Shown here piece by piece: positions 35,041-43,529 of a stretch of 64,000 bases of DNA (its first letter is position 1; each line of letters begins with the position of its first letter). Under the pieces are notes generated by a model, which was not told the origin of the DNA, did not search any database, and was given only the letters and a program-made list of their open reading frames with translations. This DNA is from Acidobacteriota bacterium (GTDB taxonomy: Bacteria > Acidobacteriota > Terriglobia > Acidiferrales > UBA7541), in assembly GCA_003225295.1 (NCBI GenBank), contig QHYZ01000074.1, positions 39,491-103,490 on the forward strand, in the 5' to 3' direction. A program made the translations under genes and the position numbers.

Positions 35041-36153
35041 ATGAGCGTCCGCATTACGATATTCACGAGCATCATTCAGGCCATTCTTTTTGCGGTACAC
35101 TGGTTTGTCTACGCCACTTGGATGAGTTTCAGGGGGGCTGCAAAGACTCCAGGTGTATCGGCGGCGAAGATCATTCTGGTTTTGCTTTCGGTCAGTTTTG
35201 TCATCACTTCTCTTCTTGCATTCCGCTACTCGAATATGCTGATTCGAATCTTCTACACGATCTCTGCCGTCTGGCTTGGGATGCTGAGCTTTTTCTTCCT
35301 GGCAGCGTCCTTATCATGGTTTACGCGTACTGCGACAATGCTTCTAGGCCTCCCGGTTCACAAACAAACGATCGCGCTTTTGTTTTTTGTCCTCGCCGCG
35401 TGTGCCGGCGCGTGCGCCATCATCAATGCCTTCTGGATTCGCGTGAGGCGAATCTCCGTGAAACTTGCGAACCTCCCGGAATCTTGGCGAGGCCGAGTGG
35501 CAGCTCTGGTCAGTGACGTGCACCTTGGACATGTGCGGGGCCGCGGTTTCACGCAGCGCATCGTCCACATGCTCATACGGCTTCGACCCGACGTGGTCTT
35601 TATTGCCGGTGATCTCTTTGACGGAACGTCCGCCAACCTCGAAAGAGTGGCCAAGCCTTGGGTGCACCTGGCACCACCGCTGGGCGCGTTTTTCGTCGCA
35701 GGGAATCACGAAGAATTCTCAAACCACTCGAAATACCTCGACGCGGTCCGCGCTTCCGGTATTCGCGTACTGGACAACGAAAAGATATCCCTTGATGGCG
35801 TGGACCTCGTCGGTGTGCACCATGGTGCTCTCGTTCATTCCGACACTTTCCGCTCCATTCTGCGGAAGGCATCGCTCGACCCCAAGCGCCCCAGCATTCT
35901 GCTCGCGCACGCTCCCGATCAACTGCAGATCGCGGAAGAGGAGGGCGTCTCCTTGCAGCTTTCCGGGCACACGCATCGGGGGCAGTTTTTCCCTTGGACC
36001 TGGGTCACCTCTCGCATCTACGGACCGTTCGTCTACGGGTTGAAGCGTCTCGGACGTCTCCTGGTCTACACCACCAGCGGCGCTGGCACGTGGGGCCCGC
36101 CCATGCGACTTGGCGCATCTCCGGAACTCGTCCTAATTCATTTCGAGTCCTAG
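35041..36153 (+). CDS. Membrane-bound metallophosphoesterase (YkuE/YaeI-like)
   Basis: 370 residues. About four TM helices occupy residues 1-140 (first helix ITIFTSIIQAILFAVHWFVY). The calcineurin-like phosphoesterase domain follows with all metal motifs: ALVSDVHLGH (Asp, His), FIAGDLFDG (Asp), FVAGNHEEF (Asn, His), LLAHAPDQ (His) and LSGHTHRGQFFPW (His, His). Related enzymes act on lipid or nucleotide phosphates such as UDP-diacylglucosamine or phospholipid headgroups; the exact substrate is not evident. Single gene, convergent with the FAD oxidase. Confidence 0.88.
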   Translation: MSVRITIFTSIIQAILFAVHWFVYATWMSFRGAAKTPGVSAAKIILVLLSVSFVITSLLAFRYSNMLIRIFYTISAVWLGMLSFFFLAASLSWFTRTATMLLGLPVHKQTIALLFFVLAACAGACAIINAFWIRVRRISVKLANLPESWRGRVAALVSDVHLGHVRGRGFTQRIVHMLIRLRPDVVFIAGDLFDGTSANLERVAKPWVHLAPPLGAFFVAGNHEEFSNHSKYLDAVRASGIRVLDNEKISLDGVDLVGVHHGALVHSDTFRSILRKASLDPKRPSILLAHAPDQLQIAEEEGVSLQLSGHTHRGQFFPWTWVTSRIYGPFVYGLKRLGRLLVYTTSGAGTWGPPMRLGASPELVLIHFES

Positions 36154-36532
36154 CTGGTGACGGGCTCGTCACGATCAAAAATAGGCGCAGCCAAACTTTG
36201 CCGCGAGCTCAGCTCTGCTTTGCGACATGCTTTCCACGTTTCGTTGAGGACACTCCTTGGCGTGTCGGGCCTGTTGGCTCGTGAGTCAAGCCACCCGGGA
36301 TCCCACAGAGGAATCGTTAATTGAATCCGCCGGCGTTTGTCCATCCGGCTCGCAGGCGTACAGCGGTACGAGGCACTGGCTGTATCGGTCTGTTCATTTC
36401 GAGTGCACCCTGGAACGGTTACGTTCAGAGATGCTTGACGCAGGCATCTCTTGACGAGAAGACCGCGCAAACCGTTCTTGAGGCAGCGAGTTCAAAACTT
36501 GCTATTTTGTGTGTCTCAGCGCGAACCGAGTC
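36154..36532. other. Convergent intergenic stretch
   Basis: 379 bp between convergent genes. Apart from the hairpin at 36157-36172, nothing was recognised. Confidence 0.4.
36157..36172 (+). terminator. Short hairpin after metallophosphoesterase gene
   Basis: GTGACG-GGCT-CGTCAC immediately after the stop codon. It lacks a T-run, so a terminator role is only possible. Confidence 0.3.
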
Positions 36533-37879
36533 TTAACTGCTGAAGATATTGGTGCCCAGAAATTCATTGTGGAACTTGCCGTGCGGGTCGTACTTCTTGC
36601 TCAATTGGATAAAGTCGGGCAACTTCTTATAAATAGAGCGCAGCTCCGCCGGCGGCATGGTAAACAGTTTTCCCCAGTGCGGCCGGGCCTTAAGTGGAGC
36701 CAATTCTTTTTCAATTAACGGCATCAGCATTTTCACAGCTGGCCAGTCCTGTTTCCAGGTAAAGTGAATGGTCACGCAAGGCTGTTGGTAACAAGGACTC
36801 AACCATAAATTGTCGGCGGCGATCGCCCGGATTTCCGAAATCATTAAGTGCGGACTGATCTGATCGCGCAGTCGTTCAACTGCCAGAATTGCTTCGACGG
36901 CATGCTGGCGGGGCACGAAGTACTCCGTTTGCAACTCTTTACCCGCACTAGGCGTGAAGCCCATACGAAAGTGCGGCAGTCGTTCGTACCAAGGACCTGG
37001 AGCGCCCATCTGCTCAGTACAGTTCTCGGCGGAAAGTTCAGCAATGGGATGGAGATTCTTGGTAGCACGTTTCGCACCGAAAAATTCCGGGGCCGCGTCA
37101 AACGTATGTCCATCTTCAACGCGGCTCTTGAGCCAAATTTCACTGATGCGCTTGTTCTGCCAGTCCGTAAACAGGCTGACGCTGTAAGCGCTGGATTGGA
37201 TAGTATCAAAGTGATCTTTCATTTCAGCAAGCGGCATGTTTTCGTACACATACTGCCGCATCAGGAAGGATGGCTGAATATCGAGCGTGACCTCGGTGAT
37301 TACGCCCAGCGCACCAAGTCCAACAACAGCTCCCAGAAACGCCTCGCCGTCTCGTTGGCGGGATAGCTTAACCACTTCGCCGGCCGCCGTTACGATTTCA
37401 AGTGCTGATACCGCCGTCGCGAGATTGCCATTCTTTTCGCCCGAACCATGCGTTGCGGTGCTGATCGCTCCCGCTATCGAAATATGGGGCAACGAGGCAA
37501 GATTGTGCAAAGCAAAGCCCTTCTTATGGAGGAGCGGACACAGTTGACCATATGTCATCCCTGCACGGACCGTTACGGTATGCGCCTGCGGGTCCAGCGC
37601 AACCACTTCATCCAGCGGCTTCAGGGACAGGAAATTGTCGGTGCTATCTGCTATGTTGTTGAAGCAATGGCGCGTTCCCAGCACCTTTAATTTGTGCTGT
37701 TCCTTAACGTACTTCCGCACTTCTTCAAGTGAGTTGGCGGAGTACAAACGGTCCGTACTGTATTCGAGATTACCCGCCCAGTTCGACAGTTTGTCCTTTG
37801 TCGCCCGGGCCAAGAGAGGCGAGACAACAGGGCTGGCCATCATCGCAGAGAAGAGCCTGATAAAAGTCCTCTTATTCAT
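36533..37879 (-). CDS. FAD-binding sugar-alcohol/aldonolactone oxidase (VAO family)
   Basis: 448 residues. A hydrophobic N-terminus (MNKRTFIRLFSAMMASPVVS) suggests export. The FAD-binding domain has KVLGTRHCFNNIADSTDNF, with His in the position used for covalent flavin attachment in alditol oxidases, and SIAGAISTATHGSGEKNGNL. The ALO-type C-terminal domain ends with the RPHWGKLF (HWGK) motif and KYDPHGKFHNEFL. These features fit alditol/xylitol oxidase or L-gulono-/arabinono-lactone oxidase, which transfer electrons to O2. ATG at 37879 is chosen; the frame to 37957 is longer but has no signal peptide. Next to divergent CRTAC1 gene. Confidence 0.88.
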   Translation of the reverse strand: MNKRTFIRLFSAMMASPVVSPLLARATKDKLSNWAGNLEYSTDRLYSANSLEEVRKYVKEQHKLKVLGTRHCFNNIADSTDNFLSLKPLDEVVALDPQAHTVTVRAGMTYGQLCPLLHKKGFALHNLASLPHISIAGAISTATHGSGEKNGNLATAVSALEIVTAAGEVVKLSRQRDGEAFLGAVVGLGALGVITEVTLDIQPSFLMRQYVYENMPLAEMKDHFDTIQSSAYSVSLFTDWQNKRISEIWLKSRVEDGHTFDAAPEFFGAKRATKNLHPIAELSAENCTEQMGAPGPWYERLPHFRMGFTPSAGKELQTEYFVPRQHAVEAILAVERLRDQISPHLMISEIRAIAADNLWLSPCYQQPCVTIHFTWKQDWPAVKMLMPLIEKELAPLKARPHWGKLFTMPPAELRSIYKKLPDFIQLSKKYDPHGKFHNEFLGTNIFSS

Positions 37880-38166
37880 TGCTATGGTCCAAGCATGATC
37901 GACTTTGGCAACCGGAATTTCCTGTACGTTAGCTTCGAAAGCGCGGCAATTGTACACCTATTTCTTCTCTTTTCATCGGGCCGATCCGGTTGGTTGAGCT
38001 TGAATGCGCGGCGCGGATTACGGTGACGGGCTATGCCCGTCCTCGGCGCCGAATACTGCGCTTTGGGGCAAAGAACCAGGGTCCAGCATTGCCGCTCTAT
38101 GGAGAAAAACACGTGTAAAGTAAGATGTCTGCGATCTCATGCGTTCGCTCGCGTCAAGGACAGCCG

Positions 38167-39918
38167 ATGGGATACATGAGACTTCACCTGCCCTGGCAAC
38201 TCCCATTCTTTTTGGCGATGGTCGTGTCGTTTGCTTTTCCAGTCATAGCCCAGCGCGACTCAGTGGAAGAACAAGCGAAACAAATTTCCCCTAAGTTTAT
38301 CGATACGACCTCCCTACTCGGAATTAATTTTCGGAACATGGCCTCGCACACTTCGAAAAAATACCTGATTGAAACGATGGCCCCCGGTGTGGCCCTATTT
38401 GACTACGACAACGACGGGCGTCTGGATATTTTCGCGGTCAACGGGGCGCCGCTCTCCGACCCCACGCCCAAGGGAGCTATCCCGCAGAAGCCGGGTCCCA
38501 AGTACTGGAATCGCCTTTATCACCAGAAGCAAGACGGCACGTTTGAAGATGTGACGGAAAAGGCCGGCTTACAGGGAGTCGGATACGGAATGGGGGTTGC
38601 GGTGGGAGACTACGATAATGATGGCTACGAAGACCTATATGTGACGGCGTACGGAGGCAACAAGCTCTATCACAACAAGGGTGATGGGACCTTTACCGAT
38701 GTTACGGGAATAGCGGGCGTAGGCGGTGGAGGCTGGTCCACCAGCGCCGCATGGGTGGACTTGGATGGCGATGGTGTGCTCGAATTAGTCGTCCTCCGGT
38801 ATCTCACGTGGGACTTTGACGACATCTGGTGCGGCGAACGTAAGGAAGGTTATCGCGCGTACTGTCATCCCGACTATTTCAAGCCTATTGCCCCCTTGGT
38901 TTACCACAATGATGGCAACGGTCACTTCACCGAAGTTGCGGATAAGTTTGGCCTGGCAAAGCCGGGCAAAGGCCTGGGCGTAGCCATTGCGGATTACGAC
39001 CGCGACGGGCATATCGATCTCTTTGTGGCCAACGATTCCATGTCTGAATTCCTTTATCACAACAAAGGCCATGGCACGTTTGAGGAGGTTGCCCTTGTAT
39101 CGGGTGTGGCCGTCGATGGAGAGGGCCATACGTTTGCGGGAATGGGAGTCGATTTCGCGGACTACAATAACGATGGCTTCCCGGATTTGGTGATTACCGA
39201 TCTTGCGACCCAGATGTATGCCCTCTACCGGAATAACGCCGACGGCACCTTTACCTACGACAGTTATCCCTCCGGCATCGGCCGCATGACCATGACCCAT
39301 TCTGGATGGGGCGTTCGCTTCCTGGATTATGACAACGACGGATGGAAAGATCTGCTAATCGCTCAGGGGCACGACTTGGACACGATCGAACTGACCTTTC
39401 CAAATCTCCGCTACCGCGAACCCCTGTTGTTGGCACGGAACATGGGCCACGGCTTTGAAGACGTCTCGGCGGCTGCCGGCAGCGTTTTTCGAGAAGCCTG
39501 GGTGGGACGTGGTATGGCGATCGGGGATATTGATAATGACGGTCGACTAGACGCAGTCGTAACCCCCAATGATGGACCCCTCTACGTCCTGCACAATGCG
39601 ACCTCAACCACTAATCACTGGCTGATTTTGAAACTCGTCGGGCATAAGAGCAACCGGGATGCCATCGGAGCGGAAGTGCGAGTTGTGACTGGGAGAATCA
39701 CCCAAGTCGCAACTGTAACGACCGCGAGCAGCTATCTTTCCTCCAGCGATAAGCGCGTCCATTTTGGCATGGGAACAGAAACCGTCGCCGAAACGATAGA
39801 AATTCGATGGCCCAGCGGAATCCGTCAAACCCTGAAGAATGTCCGCACCGACCAAATTCTTCAGGTCGACGAATCTTTTGGCAGCGGGGTGGGAAAGGAA
39901 ACCAGTACAGTCAAATAA
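38167..39918 (+). CDS. Secreted CRTAC1-family protein (FG-GAP/VCBS plus ASPIC/UnbV)
   Basis: 583 residues from ATG 38167 (AAGGA upstream). Signal peptide MRLHLPWQLPFFLAMVVSFA is inside the first 30 residues. The body has repeated Asp-rich calcium-binding FG-GAP/VCBS loops (FDYDNDGRLDIFAVNG, GDYDNDGYEDLYVTAYG, ADYDRDGHIDLFVAND, DYNNDGFPDLVITDL, GDIDNDGRLDAVVTPN) of a seven-bladed beta-propeller. A C-terminal ASPIC/UnbV domain follows (KSNRDAIGAEVRVVTG; RVHFGMGTETVAETIEIRWP). Function unknown; the family resembles animal CRTAC1 and is expanded in Acidobacteriota and Planctomycetes. Opposed by a second CRTAC1 gene. Confidence 0.9.
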   Translation: MGYMRLHLPWQLPFFLAMVVSFAFPVIAQRDSVEEQAKQISPKFIDTTSLLGINFRNMASHTSKKYLIETMAPGVALFDYDNDGRLDIFAVNGAPLSDPTPKGAIPQKPGPKYWNRLYHQKQDGTFEDVTEKAGLQGVGYGMGVAVGDYDNDGYEDLYVTAYGGNKLYHNKGDGTFTDVTGIAGVGGGGWSTSAAWVDLDGDGVLELVVLRYLTWDFDDIWCGERKEGYRAYCHPDYFKPIAPLVYHNDGNGHFTEVADKFGLAKPGKGLGVAIADYDRDGHIDLFVANDSMSEFLYHNKGHGTFEEVALVSGVAVDGEGHTFAGMGVDFADYNNDGFPDLVITDLATQMYALYRNNADGTFTYDSYPSGIGRMTMTHSGWGVRFLDYDNDGWKDLLIAQGHDLDTIELTFPNLRYREPLLLARNMGHGFEDVSAAAGSVFREAWVGRGMAIGDIDNDGRLDAVVTPNDGPLYVLHNATSTTNHWLILKLVGHKSNRDAIGAEVRVVTGRITQVATVTTASSYLSSSDKRVHFGMGTETVAETIEIRWPSGIRQTLKNVRTDQILQVDESFGSGVGKETSTVK

Positions 39919-39949
39919 TAAATAAAAAGCAACGGCCCGCTGTCTTACC

Positions 39950-41716
39950 TCATGGTTTTTTCGGAGTCGTGCTGACTATCACGCCCGAACCTTCCTTCAA
40001 AGTGTGGATCGCATCTACCGATAAATTGTCGAAACGCTCCGTAAGTCCGCTCGGCCAGCGTACCTGCACAGGTCCCGTCTTGGTTGCCGCCCCAAGACCG
40101 AAATGCACCCGCATGTCATTTTGCGAAATATAGCTGGACCCGCTGCGCACTTCATCGACAAGGATTCTGTCGCCATTCTTCACACTAATTTTTGCGCCGA
40201 TCCCATCACGATTAGAACGGGTACCAATGGTCTTAAACGCGATCCAATGGTTCCCGGAATGGATACTGTTCACCAGCAAGCTCGGAGTTGCATACACATT
40301 ATTGATCACCACTGAGAGTTGCCCATCGTTCCAGAGATCACCCACAGCCAAACCCCGCGCGGACGACGTCGCATTGATACCGGGGCCGGCACCCGCAGAA
40401 ATGTCACTAAAAGTCCCGTCACCGTTGTTGTGATAGAGGAGGCGCTGCTCCTTATATGTACTCCCCAAGTGATACTTGTCCACTTCCGGATAGACGTGGC
40501 CGTTAGCGAGGATCAGATCTGGCCAGCCATCTTTGTCGAAGTCAAGAAACATGGTGCCCCAACCGAGGTATTGCGTATGGTGTCCTAAGCCGGCACTATA
40601 CGTGACATCGGAAAAAACTCCATCCCCGTCGTTGCGATACAGAGTTGGAGTGTCATCTGAGAAATTGGTCTTGAAAATGTCGAGCCGCCCGTCGCCGTTG
40701 TAATCTGCCACGGTAGTGCCCATGCCGGCTTGTTCGCGTCCGTCTTCATTAAATGCAACGCCAGCCATAACCGCAACATCCGTGAAAGTCCCATCGCGAT
40801 TATTGTGGTAAAGAATGCTTGGCACGCTGTCACAGGCCACGTAGACATCCGGCCAGCCATCGTCATCAAAGTCCAGTGTGGAAACACTGAAGGCGAAATG
40901 CCCGTTGGTGCGATCAATGTGGGCCTTGGTGGTGACGTCCGCGAAGGTGCCGTCACCTCGGTTTTCATAAAGGATATTCTTCGAACCGCGCAGTCCACGC
41001 GGTCCGCACATCACCGGCACTCCCTTCCACGTGCAGGAAGTCCCTTCGCCCGGTACAAGTGCCGTGGACAAATTAAAATCCACGTAATTTGCAACGAATA
41101 AATCCAGGTGTCCGTCACGGTTGAAGTCAACAAACGCACAGCCGGTACTCCAAGCTTTTCCTGATCCGGCTAACCCGGCTTTCTCGGCCGTCTCCGTGAA
41201 AACACCATGGTTATTGTGATAGAGCCGGTTCTTGCCGTAATAGGTGACGTAGAGATCCTCCCATCCGTCGTTGTCGTAGTCTCCGACACAAACTCCCTGG
41301 CCCCAACCCGTCGCGACAAGTCCCGCTTTCTCAGTCACGTCCGTGAAAGTTCCATCGTGATTGTTGTGATACAAATGGTTCGTGGGAGCCTGATCGGCGG
41401 CGAAGCCCTCCAGCGTTGTGCCATTCACGATGAAAATGTCGGGCCACCCGTCGTTGTCATAATCGAAAATGGCGATGCCGGTTCCGGTTGTCTCGATGAT
41501 GTATTTCTTGGTGTCCACTCCGCCGAAAACATTTGTCATCGTTAGCCCAGCCTTCTCTCCAATATCGATGAAATTGGCTAACGGAGCTTTGGAGTTCTGC
41601 GAAGCTGCCTGCTCCTGAGCGGGAACCAAACCGCCAGCCAGCACGCGGAAACCGGCCGAGCCTAGGACTAGCTGGCAAACGATGGATACGTGAAGCAATG
41701 CGGTTTGACGATTCAA
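39950..41716 (-). CDS. Secreted CRTAC1-family protein (FG-GAP/VCBS plus ASPIC/UnbV), second copy
   Basis: 588 residues with a TTG start (41716), preceded by AAGAGGA at 5 nt. That start yields a good signal peptide (NRQTALLHVSIVCQLVLGSA). Starting earlier (41842) would overlap the upstream TPR gene by 104 bp without a signal peptide at the N-terminus. Propeller loops include FDYDNDGWPDIFIVNG, GDYDNDGWEDLYVTYYG, VDFNRDGHLDLFVANY, LDFDDDGWPDVYVACD and ADYNGDGRLDIFKTNF. The ASPIC/UnbV end has GTRSNRDGIGAKISVKNG and MRVHFGLGAATKTGPVQVRW. It shares architecture with the convergent CRTAC1 gene but is clearly diverged. First after three TPR genes in a leftward run. Confidence 0.88.
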   Translation of the reverse strand: MNRQTALLHVSIVCQLVLGSAGFRVLAGGLVPAQEQAASQNSKAPLANFIDIGEKAGLTMTNVFGGVDTKKYIIETTGTGIAIFDYDNDGWPDIFIVNGTTLEGFAADQAPTNHLYHNNHDGTFTDVTEKAGLVATGWGQGVCVGDYDNDGWEDLYVTYYGKNRLYHNNHGVFTETAEKAGLAGSGKAWSTGCAFVDFNRDGHLDLFVANYVDFNLSTALVPGEGTSCTWKGVPVMCGPRGLRGSKNILYENRGDGTFADVTTKAHIDRTNGHFAFSVSTLDFDDDGWPDVYVACDSVPSILYHNNRDGTFTDVAVMAGVAFNEDGREQAGMGTTVADYNGDGRLDIFKTNFSDDTPTLYRNDGDGVFSDVTYSAGLGHHTQYLGWGTMFLDFDKDGWPDLILANGHVYPEVDKYHLGSTYKEQRLLYHNNGDGTFSDISAGAGPGINATSSARGLAVGDLWNDGQLSVVINNVYATPSLLVNSIHSGNHWIAFKTIGTRSNRDGIGAKISVKNGDRILVDEVRSGSSYISQNDMRVHFGLGAATKTGPVQVRWPSGLTERFDNLSVDAIHTLKEGSGVIVSTTPKKP

Positions 41717-41738
41717 AAAGGTCCTCTTGGTGGAAAGC

Positions 41739-43388
41739 TTAGTCTTTCTTGCTTTCCTCAGGCATTTGCCACTCCGGTAGCACGAACTCACCCAACAGAT
41801 CGCCCTCTGTGGCTGGCCGCGACTCGGCTGAAGTCTCGGCATACTTTGCGGCGCGCTTGGCGTCCCCCGCCCGTTGATAGGCCTGGCTGAGCACCCGCCG
41901 CGCCTGTACGTTGCCCGGGCTCAGATGCAGCGCTTCTTCAAGTTCAACGATTGCATCATTTACGCGCCCCACTTTCAGCTCGGTCTTGCCCAGTTCCAAG
42001 TGAGCTTCGGCGCTACCCGGATTCAGTCGTATTGCTTCCTGGAAGGCAGGGACGGCCTCCCCCTGCTGGCCTGCTCGATCGAGCGACAAACCTCGAAAAT
42101 AACTGATGAGGAATATTGCTCCCAACTTGCGCTGGGCGGCAGCGAGCTCGGAGGCCGCCTCTTCCGCCCGACCCATGCGCAGCAACACCTGAGCCAATCC
42201 GATGTAACTCGTGGGCAGGGGGTCACCGGCCTCCACGAGATTCCGAAAAACAGTTTCCGCCTGCTCGTAACGCCCAGCCGACAGGTCCGCCGCTCCGAGC
42301 CGCAGATGCAGAGCGTAGGACTTGGGACTAGCTGCAAGACCCTCCTGAACCGCAGAGATCGCTTCACTGTAACGGCTCAATTCCATCAATTCGCGTGTCA
42401 AATTGAGCCAGTGCTCTTCGCGGTCCGGGGCCAGCGCAGCTGCGCGGTGCAAGGCATCAGCTGCCCGATCACCCAGGCCGAGCCGGGCGTAGGCAATCCC
42501 GGCCAACGACCACCACGGGACTAGGTGGTCAGATTCCGATCGTGTCGCATGGAGGGCGCTGATGAAGAGTTGGACTTGATCAGCTGCATCGTCGTATCTC
42601 CCGGCGAGGAGGTGCGCCAGAGCCAGGTCGAACTGAGCCCAGGCAGCAAGGGCAGCACCCTGGCGGGCGCACAACTTTCGTAAAAGACCGATGGCGGTGT
42701 CATTCTCGTGGACGGCCAAGAGAAGTGAAGCGACGCGCACCGCTGGAGCATCAGCGAGTGGGAGTGATGCCAGCTGATGGAGCGTCCTCCGTGCATCTTC
42801 TTGCCGCCCTAGCGCTAGATATCCCTCCGCGGCTTCTATGAGAAAGCCTGGTTCACCCGGCCACGGCACATCCGAGAGCTCCAGCTCCCGAAACGCCTCA
42901 GCGTAGAACCGTCCATCGAGTTGCACTCTGCCGAGATAATAATGGGCAAAAGAGTCCTTGGGCGAGAGTCCCACCGCGCGCAAGAGTGCCGCACGCGCTC
43001 GCTCGAGGTTGTGTTCAGTCCACTCCAGGTGCCCGAGATTCCGGTACGCATCCTCCATGAGAGGGTCCAAGCGAATGGTCTCTTGGTACTCGGCAGCAGC
43101 CTCCGTCGTTTGGCCCAAGCGGGCCAGTACAATCCCCCGGAAATTGTGGACACGGGGGTCGTTGGCGTCCTGGCGTTCTGCGGCAGTTAATTCTACGAGC
43201 GCTGCCTCCAGTCGATTCTCCTTTAAGGCCGTGAGGCCTTTCTTGAACGATTCTCCTTGGGCAATTGAGCCGTCATTGGGCATCCCCTGCTGACTAGTAG
43301 CCGACTCGCAATGGAAAGTAGGAGGAAGGAACAGTCCAGTCGCCCAAAGGCAAGAAACAAAACCAAGAAATCGATTTTTCAATTTCAT
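41739..43388 (-). CDS. Secreted TPR-repeat protein
   Basis: 549 residues from ATG 43388, signal peptide MKLKNRFLGFVSCLWATGLF. The rest is an array of about a dozen tetratricopeptide repeats (for example ARLGQTTEAAAEYQETIRLD; ALGRQEDARRTLHQLASLPL; PGSAEAHLELGKTELKVGRV). Such proteins are scaffolds in the envelope. An ATG 57 nt upstream (43445) has a GGAG but would bury the signal peptide. It ends 23 nt before the CRTAC1 start and probably is in operon with it and with the two TPR genes upstream. No catalytic domain. Confidence 0.85.
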   Translation of the reverse strand: MKLKNRFLGFVSCLWATGLFLPPTFHCESATSQQGMPNDGSIAQGESFKKGLTALKENRLEAALVELTAAERQDANDPRVHNFRGIVLARLGQTTEAAAEYQETIRLDPLMEDAYRNLGHLEWTEHNLERARAALLRAVGLSPKDSFAHYYLGRVQLDGRFYAEAFRELELSDVPWPGEPGFLIEAAEGYLALGRQEDARRTLHQLASLPLADAPAVRVASLLLAVHENDTAIGLLRKLCARQGAALAAWAQFDLALAHLLAGRYDDAADQVQLFISALHATRSESDHLVPWWSLAGIAYARLGLGDRAADALHRAAALAPDREEHWLNLTRELMELSRYSEAISAVQEGLAASPKSYALHLRLGAADLSAGRYEQAETVFRNLVEAGDPLPTSYIGLAQVLLRMGRAEEAASELAAAQRKLGAIFLISYFRGLSLDRAGQQGEAVPAFQEAIRLNPGSAEAHLELGKTELKVGRVNDAIVELEEALHLSPGNVQARRVLSQAYQRAGDAKRAAKYAETSAESRPATEGDLLGEFVLPEWQMPEESKKD

Positions 43389-43529
43389 GTGAGGGTCAAT
43401 TGATATCGGCGCAGGCAGAAGCAGCGAACTTGCTGTCTCCGCCATTTCGTCCAAACTCCGGCCTCACAGCTCGCCAGGATAACTGCCCCTGACGCCGGCC
43501 ACGACAATGTTTTGCCGATTGCCTGTCTC

